Notes under the pieces: generated by a model
The model's database searches: none
The model's input: only the letters and a program-made list of their open reading frames with translations
What the model was told of the DNA's origin: nothing
Translations under genes and position numbers: made by a program
Shown: positions 43,986 through 51,965 of the stretch, piece after piece
Numbering within the stretch: position 1 is the stretch's first letter
How the letters are laid out: each line of letters opens with the position of its first letter
Assembly (NCBI GenBank): GCA_910576335.1
Contig: CAJTIU010000003.1
Location: forward strand, 124,001-188,000
DNA length: 64,000 nucleotides
Source: Lachnospiraceae bacterium
GTDB taxonomy: Bacteria; Bacillota; Clostridia; Lachnospirales; Lachnospiraceae
Reading direction: 5' to 3'

Positions 43986-45302
43986 ATGGCAAAGTATAAA
44001 ATTGTTCATTATCTCAATCAGTTCTTCGGCGGGATCGGCGGAGAGGATATGGCCGGGGTTGAGCCAGAGGTAAGAGATGAAAAAATTGGCCCGGGCCTTG
44101 CAATTGCCCAGGCGCTGGGTGAGGATTATGAGATTGTCGCTACTGTAATCTGCGGAGATAATTATTTTGGCGAGAATCTTGATAAGGCAACGGATACAAT
44201 TATAGAGATGGTTAAGAAGTATGAACCGGATGTATTTGTGGCAGGGCCTGCGTTTAATGCGGGACGTTACGGAGTTGCGTGCGGTACAATCTGTAAAGCA
44301 GTAGAAGAAAGACTTGGGGTTCCGGTTCTCACTGGTATGTATGAGGAAAATCCAGGGGCGGATATGTTTAAGAAGGATATTATAACAGTACAGACCGGAA
44401 ATTCTGCTGCGACACTTAGAAAGTCACTGCCAAAGATAGTAAATCTGATTAAAAAGATGGCGACTGGAGAAGAGATCCTGGGACCTTCTGCGGAGGGATA
44501 TCTGGAAAGGGGAATCCGTGTCAATTATTTCGCAGAGAAGAGGGGCGCCACAAGAGGTATGGATATGCTGATCAAGAAAATGGCCGGGGAACCATTTGAG
44601 ACAGATCTTCCGATGCCGAAGTTTGACCGTGTAGCTCCGGCGGATGCGATTACGGATATTAAAAATGCGAAGATTGCAGTTGTTACATCAGGCGGCGTTG
44701 TTCCTCAGGGCAACCCTGACCATATTGAATCTTCCAACGCCACAAAGTATGGGACATATTCCATTGAAGGCATGGACAGCATGTCGCCGGAGGATTTCAC
44801 CACAATTCATGGCGGATATGACCGGCAGTTTGTTATGAAGAATCCGAATCTTGTTGTTCCGCTTGATGTTCTCCGTGAACTTGAGAAGGCAGGAGAGTTT
44901 GGCGAACTTGTCAACTATTTCTGCACAACGACAGGAACTGGTACAGCTACAGGATCAGCAGCAAAATTCGGCGACTCTATTGGTAAAAAGTTTGTAGAGG
45001 ATCATGTAGACGGCGTTATCCTTGTCAGCACATGAGGTACCTGTACACGTTGCGGTGCAACGATGGTGAAAGGAATTGAAAAGTACGGCATTCCGGTAGT
45101 ACATATGGCAACGGTTGTTCCGATTTCCAGGACAATTGGTGCAAATAGAATTATACCTGGAGTAGGTATTCCGTACCCGCTTGGGGACCCGACGCAAGGT
45201 GATGCAGATTCGAAAAAAATCCGTGAGAAGATGGTAAGAAGAGCGCTTAAAGCGCTTCAGGTACCGGTTACGGACCAGACCGTTTTCGATAAGGATATTT
45301 AG
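43986..45302 (+). CDS. Component B selenoprotein subunit (GrdB/GrdF/GrdH-like), in-frame UGA = selenocysteine
   Basis: 438 residues when the TGA at 45033-45035 is read as selenocysteine 350. The sequence runs VDGVILVST-U-GTCTRCGATMVKG, with U350, C353 and C356 forming the UxxCxxC active site of the family. After the UGA the frame stays open for 88 more codons in the same family (IPVVHMATVVPISRTIGAN), which rules out a real stop. A short hairpin CGTTGC-GGT-GCAACG (45048-45062), 12 bases after the UGA, is a good SECIS candidate. The start lies 20 bases after the previous stop. It takes the substrate amino group together with the pyruvoyl subunit and passes a carboxymethyl group to GrdA. Ordinary gene calling would cut it into 349 residues plus a short ORF from 45063. 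Confidence 0.95.
45033..45070 (+). promoter_or_regulatory. UGA selenocysteine codon with SECIS-like hairpin
   Basis: The TGA at 45033 is followed by a stem CGTTGC/GCAACG with a GGU loop at 45048-45062. In bacteria the SelB-binding hairpin lies within the coding sequence just after the UGA and has a G/U-rich loop, as here. Read as a fold by eye only. Confidence 0.6.
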
Positions 45303-45391
45303 GCGTAGCAGTGAAGACAGCTGAACTGTTATGATAAAAGATATGCAGATTCATTAAGAAGTATTATACTCGTAAAGGAAGGAGAGATCTT

Positions 45392-46750
45392 ATGAGTAAT
45401 AATGGGCAGGCCCAGTTTAAGTCACGTTTCGGGTACATTATGGTTGCGGCAGGAGCGGCAATCGGATTAGGTAATATATGGAAATTCCCATATCTGGCAT
45501 ACAGAGGGGGCGGTGGAATTTTCCTTGTTACATATATTATTATCATCATTCTGATGGCGCATCCGATGGTTGAGATGGAGACGGCAATCGGGCGATTTGG
45601 AAAGTCTGACACTGTATCAGTATTTGAAAAGATTAATAAGAAATGGGGATTCGTAGGGTGGATTGCAAATATCTGTACACTGGGAATCAACATGTTCTAT
45701 GTAGTAGTCGGCGGATGGGTTTTAAAGTACGCGGTCCAGTTTATTACAAGCGGTGATTTCGGCGAAGATACGAACGTATTCTTTAATGGTTTTATAAGTA
45801 AGCCAGTAGAGCCGATCATCTGGGCATTAATCGTATTATTTATTGCATCATTCCTGCTGCTGTTCGGTATCACAGAGATAGTTGAGAAGGTTACAAAGGT
45901 CATTATGCCAGTACTTTTCGTGATTCTGGTTTTCTGTGCGGTATATGCATGTGCAACATTGCCGGGAGCCGTTGAAGGACTGAAGTATTACCTTGTTCCA
46001 AACTTTAAGAACTTTAACTTTAAGGTATTTGCAGATGCTGCAACACAGGTACTGTTCTCTGTCGGTATCGGGTGGGGAATCTTTACGACACTTGGAGCCA
46101 ATATTCCAGATTCTAGCAACCTTAAAGGTGATGCCATCATGGTAAGTATTATGGACACGCTGGCAGCAGTTCTGGCGGGCTTCGTAGTAATTCCTACCGC
46201 ATTTGGCGCAGGCATGGAAGTAACAAAGGGACCGGCTCTGCTGTTTGACGTTATGGCAGGCATCTATGGAAGCATGCCGGGCGGACGTCTGATTGGTTCC
46301 ATATTCTTTGTAGGCGTTATGTTCGCAGTATTCTCATCACTGTTTACATTCTTTGAGATCTCAATGAAGACCTTTGAGGTGAAGCTTAAGATGGGAAGGA
46401 AGAAAGGTGTTATCGCCGTATCACTCATTATCCTTGTAGGGAATATCTTAGTATCCCTCGGATTCGGTCCGCTTTCAAGCTTCAAGATTCCGTGGCCGAG
46501 CTTTACAGGGATGGAGATGTATGGCCTGTATGACTGGCTTGACTGCTTTACCGGTTACCTGCTTCTGCCTCTTGGCTGTCTCCTCACTTGCATTTTCATT
46601 GCGAAAATCTGGGGATTTGACAACTATGAGAAAGAGCTGTTCAAGAACGGTGAAGGTAAGCTGAATGGCTTTGACAAGATGCTAACACTGGCAGTGATAC
46701 CGATCTTCATGGTAATTGTATTATTAAACGTATTTGGTTTCCTTGGATAG
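45392..46750 (+). CDS. Sodium-dependent transporter, NSS/SNF family
   Basis: 452 residues with about twelve hydrophobic segments. The N-terminus FGYIMVAAGAAIGLGNIWKF is the Na+-binding first helix of the LeuT-type neurotransmitter:sodium symporters. It is followed by PYLAYRGGGGIFLVTYIIII and PMVEMETAIGRFG. Bacterial relatives import amino acids such as leucine, tyrosine, tryptophan or glycine with sodium. It sits 89 bases after the reductase genes and before grdX, so import of the reductase substrate is likely. Betaine reductase clusters more often use BCCT transporters, which weighs against betaine here. Palindromic copy F follows. Confidence 0.85.
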   Translation: MSNNGQAQFKSRFGYIMVAAGAAIGLGNIWKFPYLAYRGGGGIFLVTYIIIIILMAHPMVEMETAIGRFGKSDTVSVFEKINKKWGFVGWIANICTLGINMFYVVVGGWVLKYAVQFITSGDFGEDTNVFFNGFISKPVEPIIWALIVLFIASFLLLFGITEIVEKVTKVIMPVLFVILVFCAVYACATLPGAVEGLKYYLVPNFKNFNFKVFADAATQVLFSVGIGWGIFTTLGANIPDSSNLKGDAIMVSIMDTLAAVLAGFVVIPTAFGAGMEVTKGPALLFDVMAGIYGSMPGGRLIGSIFFVGVMFAVFSSLFTFFEISMKTFEVKLKMGRKKGVIAVSLIILVGNILVSLGFGPLSSFKIPWPSFTGMEMYGLYDWLDCFTGYLLLPLGCLLTCIFIAKIWGFDNYEKELFKNGEGKLNGFDKMLTLAVIPIFMVIVLLNVFGFLG

Positions 46751-46758
46751 TAAAATTG

Positions 46759-46808
46759 GTAAAATTGGGGACGGGGTATTTTTAAAAATACCCCGTCCCC
46801 AATTTTAC
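46759..46808. repeat. Palindromic GGGACGGGG repeat, copy F
   Basis: A perfect 50-base palindrome, eight bases after the transporter stop, with the longest arms of the set (GTAAAATTGGGG... outward). Its right edge abuts a possible -35 (TGGACT, 46809-46814) and TATAAT (46831-46836) for grdX, so grdX and the regulator may have their own promoter. Confidence 0.85.
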
Positions 46809-46862
46809 TGGACTTTTTCTTTTTGTGTATTATAATAGAAGAAGGAAAGGGGGCGGTTCGTT

Positions 46863-47252
46863 ATGTGGGAATTAGAAAAGGCGATTCTGATTACGAATAA
46901 TGACCGGGTGGAAAAGAAATATAAAGGGACGCTCCAGGTAATCTTTGCAGAGTCCTATGAAGAGGTTCTGATCAGGACAAGAGACATGGTGTATGACCGG
47001 CATGTCCTGCTGACTCATCCTCAGGCATCCAGCCTGAAGCCGAATCAGACGCCGTACAGGTCGGTAGTTGTCTACCCAAAGGGAGAGGAAGATAACACAA
47101 AAGACATTCTTTTGATCGAAAAATGTCTGGAGGTTTATTACCAGTGGCAGAAGATTGCACCTGCGCCGGAGAAATATTCAGATAAAGTGGCGGGAGATTT
47201 TAAGACAATTGATTTATCTGTAATTGATAATATTATCCCCAGAATAGTTTAG
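46863..47252 (+). CDS. grdX: GrdX family protein
   Basis: 129 residues with AAAGGGGGCGG before the ATG. AILITNNDRVEKKYKGTLQV at the start, then VLLTHPQASSLKPNQTPYRS in the centre match the GrdX family that accompanies glycine, sarcosine and betaine reductase genes. Its function is unknown; it is soluble and lacks catalytic motifs. Its presence supports assigning the two upstream genes to the reductase. TetR starts 22 bases downstream. Confidence 0.8.
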   Translation: MWELEKAILITNNDRVEKKYKGTLQVIFAESYEEVLIRTRDMVYDRHVLLTHPQASSLKPNQTPYRSVVVYPKGEEDNTKDILLIEKCLEVYYQWQKIAPAPEKYSDKVAGDFKTIDLSVIDNIIPRIV

Positions 47253-47274
47253 ACTAATAAAGGGGGAAGGAAAT

Positions 47275-47976
47275 ATGACCGGAAAGAGAAAAGAAGCTTA
47301 TATTAAAGGATTTTCTAGACGGGACTATATCCAGAAGGCTCATGAGCTGATTCAGCGTGAAGGAGTAAAGGCAATTTCCATCCGTCTGATTGCGAGGGAA
47401 ATGGGATGTTCATCGGCGAGCCTGTACCGCCATTTTGAGAGCTTGTCTGAGCTGCTGTACTATGCAGAGCTCAGGACACTTACGACCTACATAATAAGGC
47501 TGAATGAGGGAGAAAAAAGGTGGAAGAATCCATGGGATACCTATATGGGAGTCTGGGACTGCTACAGCCGGGAGGCGTTTGCCAATCCGGAAGCATATAA
47601 CCTGCTTTTTTTTGAGTTCACGAATGAGAAGCTTAAAGAATCGATTATTGAGTATTATAATATGTTTCCGGAGGATATTAAGGGGACGAGCCATATTTTC
47701 TGGACCATGCTTAAGTGTGCGGATTTTATGGGAAGAGATTATGAGATGTGCAAGAAATGCATCAGGGAGGGAGTCATAACTGAAGAAAATGCAGTACAGC
47801 TTAACCGGATTGCCTGCCTGTTGTTTAAAGGATATTTCTTTACGGTTTTAAGAGATGGGATAAGGCCGGAGGAGATTGATGAAAGAGTGGGGCAGTATAC
47901 GTCAGATCTGGAGATGGCGGTTAATACACTTGCACTGGATATGAAGGACTATAAGGCTTTGTGGAGAAACTCATAG
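47275..47976 (+). CDS. TetR/AcrR-family transcriptional regulator
   Basis: 233 residues. The N-terminal DNA-binding domain is clear: FSRRDYIQKAHELIQREGVK, then ISIRLIAREMGCSSASLYRH, the standard TetR helix-turn-helix, and FESLSELLYYAELRTL. The C-terminal ligand domain is helical, with several Cys (MLKCADFMGRDYEMCKKC). It is the last gene of the grd cluster, and the palindromic motif in the grd promoter is a plausible target, an inference from position. A terminator hairpin follows at 48004. Confidence 0.85.
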   Translation: MTGKRKEAYIKGFSRRDYIQKAHELIQREGVKAISIRLIAREMGCSSASLYRHFESLSELLYYAELRTLTTYIIRLNEGEKRWKNPWDTYMGVWDCYSREAFANPEAYNLLFFEFTNEKLKESIIEYYNMFPEDIKGTSHIFWTMLKCADFMGRDYEMCKKCIREGVITEENAVQLNRIACLLFKGYFFTVLRDGIRPEEIDERVGQYTSDLEMAVNTLALDMKDYKALWRNS

Positions 47977-47988
47977 TAAGAGACGGCT

Positions 47989-48121
47989 GTTACTGTTCAC
48001 ATAGGTCTGTGCATTTACTGCACAGACCGTAAGAAAGTGATTCAGGAGTGAGCAAATCTTATTCGCGGAGCGAATTTTAGATGGATTTGCGAATGTTACT
48101 GGTCACAGAGTGAACAGTAAC
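47989..48121. repeat. Nested inverted repeats flanking 48001-48109
   Basis: GTTACTGTTCAC (47989-48000) and GTGAACAGTAAC (48110-48121) are perfect inverted copies about 110 bases apart. Between them GGTCTGTGC/GCACAGACC (48004-48028) forms a terminator-like hairpin after the TetR gene. The outer pair belongs to the same family as 48409-48435. Confidence 0.7.
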
Positions 48122-48135
48122 TAAAAAACTCGGGC

Positions 48136-48164
48136 TTGACATATCTTGCGGGAAGGTGTAGAGT
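48136..48164 (+). promoter_or_regulatory. Promoter of the metK riboswitch transcript
   Basis: -35 TTGACA (48136-48141), 17-base spacer, -10 TAGAGT (48159-48164), about 35 bases before the riboswitch. Confidence 0.75.
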
Positions 48165-48198
48165 AATCTGTGTAGGAAACAAATGAATATCAGACTTT

Positions 48199-48298
48199 CT
48201 CTTATTCAGAGCAGTGGAGATACAAAGGATCTGTGAAGCTGCGGCAACCCCGGCAGGCCGGAAGGTGCCAACCTGAGCGAGTAATCGAACAATAAGAG
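48199..48298 (+). ncRNA. SAM-I (S-box) riboswitch
   Basis: The outer stem CTCTTATT (48199-48206) pairs with AATAAGAG (48291-48298). Inside are the S-box hallmarks: CAGAGCAGTGGAG after the first stem strand, GCGGCAACC in the kink-turn/binding region, GGAAGGTGCCAACCTGAGCGA, and the closing GTAATCGAAC. It senses S-adenosylmethionine and stops transcription when SAM is abundant. The terminator follows at 48318, and metK is the controlled gene. Confidence 0.95.
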
Positions 48299-48317
48299 GA
48301 TTGATTATGTAAAGATA

Positions 48318-48345
48318 AACAGTCCGCTTATGGCGGGCTGTTTTT
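48318..48345 (+). terminator. Riboswitch expression-platform terminator
   Basis: AACAGTCCGC pairs with GCGGGCTGTT over a TTAT loop and runs into TTTTT, a classic intrinsic terminator 20 bases after the aptamer. Confidence 0.85.
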
Positions 48346-48408
48346 ACGTGATATACACGAATCTTACTGGGATATAAAACCCTCGGGGAGAAAGCTGAGA
48401 GAAAAAGG

Positions 48409-48435
48409 TTACTGTGAACGGAGTGAACAGTAACA
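48409..48435. repeat. GTTACTGT / ACAGTAAC inverted repeat in the metK leader
   Basis: 8-bp arms around GAACGGAGTGA; same family as the pair at 47989 and 48110. It lies 23 bases before the metK start, outside the riboswitch. Confidence 0.6.
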
Positions 48436-48457
48436 GAAAAAGAAAGGGGAATTTTTT

Positions 48458-49645
48458 ATGGAAAGATATCTATTTACTTCAGAATCCGTGACAGAAGGGC
48501 ATCCAGATAAGATGTGCGACCAGATATCAGATGCGATACTTGACGCCCTTATGGAGAAGGATCCCATGAGCCGTGTGGCATGTGAGACAAGCACGACGAC
48601 AGGACTTGTGCTTGTAATGGGTGAAATAACGACAAACGCTTATGTGGACATTCAGAAAATTGTAAGAGATACGGTTCGGGAGATTGGCTATACGAGAGCG
48701 AAATATGGCTTTGATGCAGAGACTTGCGGCGTCATGGTTGTCCTGGATGAGCAGTCCTCGGATATTGCCATGGGCGTGGATAAGGCGCTGGAAGCAAAGG
48801 AAAATAAGATGTCAGAGGAAGAGATTGAAGCCATCGGCGCAGGGGACCAGGGCATGATGTTTGGCTATGCTTCTGATGAGACGCCGGAGCTTATGCCTTA
48901 TCCGATCGCCCTGGCTCATAAGCTTTCCAGAAGGCTTACTGAGATCAGAAAGGACGGTACGCTTACCTATTTAAGGCCGGACGGAAAGACACAGGTTACA
49001 GTGGAGTATGACGAGGCGGGCATTCCGAAGCGTCTGGATGCGGTTGTCCTGTCCACACAGCATGATCCGGATGTAACACAGGAGCAGATACATGAGGATA
49101 TTAAAAAATATGTATTTGACGCAGTCATTCCAAAGGGGATGGTGGATGAGAATACAAAATTCTTCATCAACCCCACAGGCCGTTTTGTAATCGGCGGACC
49201 ACACGGCGACAGCGGACTTACAGGCCGTAAGATCATTGTTGATACTTATGGCGGCATGGCACGTCACGGAGGCGGGGCATTTTCAGGGAAGGACTGCACC
49301 AAGGTAGACCGTTCCGCAGCCTATGCGGCACGTTATGTGGCAAAGAATATCGTGGCGGCGGGGCTTGCAAAGAAGTGTGAGATTCAGCTTTCCTATGCGA
49401 TCGGCGTCGCACACCCAACATCTATTATGGCGGACACATTTGGAACCGGGAAGCTGTCAGATGAAAAGCTGGTAGAGATAATCCGCGAGAATTTTGACCT
49501 TCGCCCGGCAGGAATTATCCAGATGCTGGATCTTCGGAGACCGATTTATAAACAGACAGCAGCATATGGACATTTTGGACGCACAGACGTGGATCTTTCC
49601 TGGGAAAGAACAGATAAGGCAGAAGTCCTGAAGGCATATCTATAG
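48458..49645 (+). CDS. metK: S-adenosylmethionine synthetase
   Basis: 395 residues, full length. It makes SAM from methionine and ATP in the cytoplasm. [20 protein letters not shown] is the N-terminal signature. [12 protein letters not shown] is the first PROSITE-type motif, and [19 protein letters not shown] is the second, with the K+/Mg2+ and phosphate-binding residues. The gene is under a SAM-I riboswitch at 48199, giving feedback control, and is closed by a terminator at 49686-49712. Confidence 0.98.
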   Translation: MERYLFTSESVTEGHPDKMCDQISDAILDALMEKDPMSRVACETSTTTGLVLVMGEITTNAYVDIQKIVRDTVREIGYTRAKYGFDAETCGVMVVLDEQSSDIAMGVDKALEAKENKMSEEEIEAIGAGDQGMMFGYASDETPELMPYPIALAHKLSRRLTEIRKDGTLTYLRPDGKTQVTVEYDEAGIPKRLDAVVLSTQHDPDVTQEQIHEDIKKYVFDAVIPKGMVDENTKFFINPTGRFVIGGPHGDSGLTGRKIIVDTYGGMARHGGGAFSGKDCTKVDRSAAYAARYVAKNIVAAGLAKKCEIQLSYAIGVAHPTSIMADTFGTGKLSDEKLVEIIRENFDLRPAGIIQMLDLRRPIYKQTAAYGHFGRTDVDLSWERTDKAEVLKAYL

Positions 49646-49685
49646 AATGCCAGTTCTATTTATAAAATTTTAATAAAAGTTTATG

Positions 49686-49712
49686 GGCGCTTTCGTGTGG
49701 GGCGCCTTTTTT
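49686..49712 (+). terminator. metK terminator
   Basis: GGCGC and GCGCC enclose an 11-base loop and run into six T. It overlaps the longest reading frame of the next gene, which helps place that gene's true start further downstream. Confidence 0.8.
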
Positions 49713-49744
49713 CGTGCTATACTTTACTCACGGAGGATGCGATT

Positions 49745-51241
49745 ATGAAGTTCAAAACCAGATTAATAATAGCATTTTTTACAATTATTCTGATTCCGGC
49801 CGCATTGTCTGCTGCTATGATTATGGTTTTGGGGCATTACCAGATTGGCGTGATTGATAAAGCCTATGGTATTACAGGCACAACGGTGGAGAGTCTTTCG
49901 AATCCCATGCAGGTCTTGTCCAGAGTAACAGAGAAGCCCTACCATGAGCTTGAGGAGATCGCCCGTTATAAACCGGGAGATCTGGAGGATGCAACGCTGC
50001 TTGAAGAGTTTAACCAGAAACTTATGGGAAAGAAAGCATATCTTCTGGTCCGCAAGGGAAGGACGCTTGTATATCTGGGAGCCGGTTCCCAGGAGGTGGA
50101 GAAGGTTGCCGCACAGCTTCCGGGGTATGGTGAATCCGATATTACATCGGAGAATGGCATTTATCTGGGGGGAGAGGCGCAGGCGCTTGTAAAGCAGATT
50201 GATTTCGTATATCCGGGAGGAGAAGAAGGAAGTGCATTCATTATAACGGATGTCAGTAATGTAATACCAGAGGTGGAGCAGTTTTTTGTAGACATGCTGC
50301 TGTGCGTGCTGATTGTGCTTGTGCTTACGGCTCTGGGGCTGATCTTCTGGATCTATAAGGGGGTTATGCACCCGGTGGAGAAGATGCAGGTTGCTGCAGG
50401 AAATATAAAAGAAGGGAATCTGGACTTTGAACTAAGCCCGGATTCTGACGATGAGCTGGGGCAGCTCTGTATGAGCCTGGAGGATATGCGCAGAAGACTT
50501 AAGGACAATGCAGAGGAAAAGGTTGAATTTGACAGGGAGAATAAAGAACTGATCAGCAATATTTCCCATGACCTTAAGACGCCTGTGACCACAATCAAGG
50601 GATATGCGGAAGGAATTATGGATGGCGTGGCAGACACGCCGGAAAAGATCGAAAAATATGTCCGAACCATTTATAATAAGGCAAATGAGATGGATCTGCT
50701 TATTAATGAGCTGACCTTGTATTCAAAGATTGATACAAACCGGATACCATATGATTTCAGCATTCTGTCGGTAAATGATTATTTTAGCGACTGCTCAGAG
50801 GAGCTGTATCTGGAGCTTGAGGCGAAGAATGTGGAGTTTGGGTATTTTAATTATGTAGATCCAGAGGTGAAAGTAATCGCAGACGCAGAGCAGATCAAAC
50901 GGGTGATTCATAATATTGTCAATAATTCTACGAAATATATGGATAAGTCCCGGGCGAAGATTAACCTGCGTGTGAAGGATGTAGGAGACTTTGTGCAGGT
51001 TGAGCTTGAAGATAATGGAAAAGGAATCGCAGCAAAGGATCTGCCGAATATATTTGACCGGTTTTACCGGGCCGATACATCAAGAAATTCTTCCAAGGGC
51101 GGAAGCGGAATCGGGCTTTCCATTGTGAAGAAAATTATAGAAGAACACGGGGGCAAGATATGGGCGACCAGCAGGGAGAATACCGGGACGACCATGTACT
51201 TTGTTCTCAGGAAGTATCAGGAGGTGCCAGTACATGAATAG
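49745..51241 (+). CDS. Two-component sensor histidine kinase
   Basis: 498 residues from ATG 49745 (GGAGG upstream; the frame from 49697 crosses the metK terminator). The first membrane helix (LIIAFFTIILIPAALSAAMI), an extracytoplasmic sensor region of about 150 residues, the second helix (MLLCVLIVLVLTALGLIFWI) and a HAMP domain lead to the HisKA box with His275 in NISHDLKTPVTTIKGYAEG. The ATPase domain shows the N box (HNIVNNSTKYM), G1 (LEDNGKGI), FDRFYR and G2 (GGSGIGLSIVKKI). The signal is unknown. It overlaps its response regulator by 8 bases. Confidence 0.9.
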   Translation: MKFKTRLIIAFFTIILIPAALSAAMIMVLGHYQIGVIDKAYGITGTTVESLSNPMQVLSRVTEKPYHELEEIARYKPGDLEDATLLEEFNQKLMGKKAYLLVRKGRTLVYLGAGSQEVEKVAAQLPGYGESDITSENGIYLGGEAQALVKQIDFVYPGGEEGSAFIITDVSNVIPEVEQFFVDMLLCVLIVLVLTALGLIFWIYKGVMHPVEKMQVAAGNIKEGNLDFELSPDSDDELGQLCMSLEDMRRRLKDNAEEKVEFDRENKELISNISHDLKTPVTTIKGYAEGIMDGVADTPEKIEKYVRTIYNKANEMDLLINELTLYSKIDTNRIPYDFSILSVNDYFSDCSEELYLELEAKNVEFGYFNYVDPEVKVIADAEQIKRVIHNIVNNSTKYMDKSRAKINLRVKDVGDFVQVELEDNGKGIAAKDLPNIFDRFYRADTSRNSSKGGSGIGLSIVKKIIEEHGGKIWATSRENTGTTMYFVLRKYQEVPVHE

Positions 51242-51923
51242 GATTTTGATTGTGGAGGATGAAGAGACAATCGCAGATTTGGAGAAGGACTATCTGGAGC
51301 TTAGCGGGTTTGAAGTAAAGGTGGCAAATGACGGGGAGGCCGGGCTTAAGGAAGCGCTGAATGGAGATTACAATCTATTTATCCTGGATCTGATGCTCCC
51401 GGGAGTGGACGGCTTCGAGATCTGCCGGAAGATCCGGGATGAAAAGAATACCCCGATTATCATGGTATCTGCAAAGAAGGATGACATTGACAAAATCCGG
51501 GGCCTGGGACTTGGCGCAGATGATTATATGACCAAGCCTTTTAGTCCCAGTGAGCTGGTGGCAAGAGTCAAAGCCCACCTGGCAAGATATGACCGCCTGA
51601 CAGGAAGCGCGGTTTCAAAAAATAACGTTATAGAGATCCGGGGGCTTAAAATAGACACTACCGCAAGAAGAGTGTGGATCAACGGCGAAGAAAAGGCTTT
51701 CACCACAAAGGAGTTTGATCTTCTGACATTCCTGGCAGGGCATCCGAATCATGTCTATACTAAGGAGGAGCTGTTCCGGGAGATCTGGGATATGGAATCA
51801 ATCGGAGACATCGCGACAGTGACGGTGCATATCAAGAAGATCCGTGAGAAGGTGGAAATGGACACATCGAACCCACAGTATATTGAGACAATATGGGGAG
51901 TCGGATACCGGTTTAAAATGTAG
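51234..51923 (+). CDS. OmpR/PhoB-family response regulator
   Basis: 229 residues from ATG 51234 with GGAGGTG upstream. The receiver domain has the acidic pair (ILIVEDEETIADLEKDYLEL), the phosphorylated Asp in LFILDLMLPGVDG, the Ser/Thr switch (IIMVSAKKD) and Lys in YMTKPFSP. The winged-helix output domain covers the C-terminus (EFDLLTFLAGHPNHVYTKEE, VTVHIKKIREKVE, WGVGYRF). It is translationally coupled to the kinase gene and ends at palindromic copy G. Confidence 0.95.
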   Translation: MNRILIVEDEETIADLEKDYLELSGFEVKVANDGEAGLKEALNGDYNLFILDLMLPGVDGFEICRKIRDEKNTPIIMVSAKKDDIDKIRGLGLGADDYMTKPFSPSELVARVKAHLARYDRLTGSAVSKNNVIEIRGLKIDTTARRVWINGEEKAFTTKEFDLLTFLAGHPNHVYTKEELFREIWDMESIGDIATVTVHIKKIREKVEMDTSNPQYIETIWGVGYRFKM

Positions 51924-51927
51924 CGGG

Positions 51928-51965
51928 TTGGGGACGGGGTATTTTTAAAAATACCCCGTCCCCAA
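51928..51965. repeat. Palindromic GGGACGGGG repeat, copy G, inside a coding end
   Basis: A perfect 38-base palindrome five bases after the response-regulator stop. Read on the minus strand it encodes the last residues (PLGTGYF) and the stop codon (51947-51945) of the APH-like gene. It therefore ends two converging genes at once, and one of them by supplying its stop. Confidence 0.85.

Noticed and set aside
45063-45302. Separate short gene MVKGIEKYGIPVVHMAT...
   Set aside because: It is the C-terminal part of the component B selenoprotein; the UGA at 45033 is selenocysteine.
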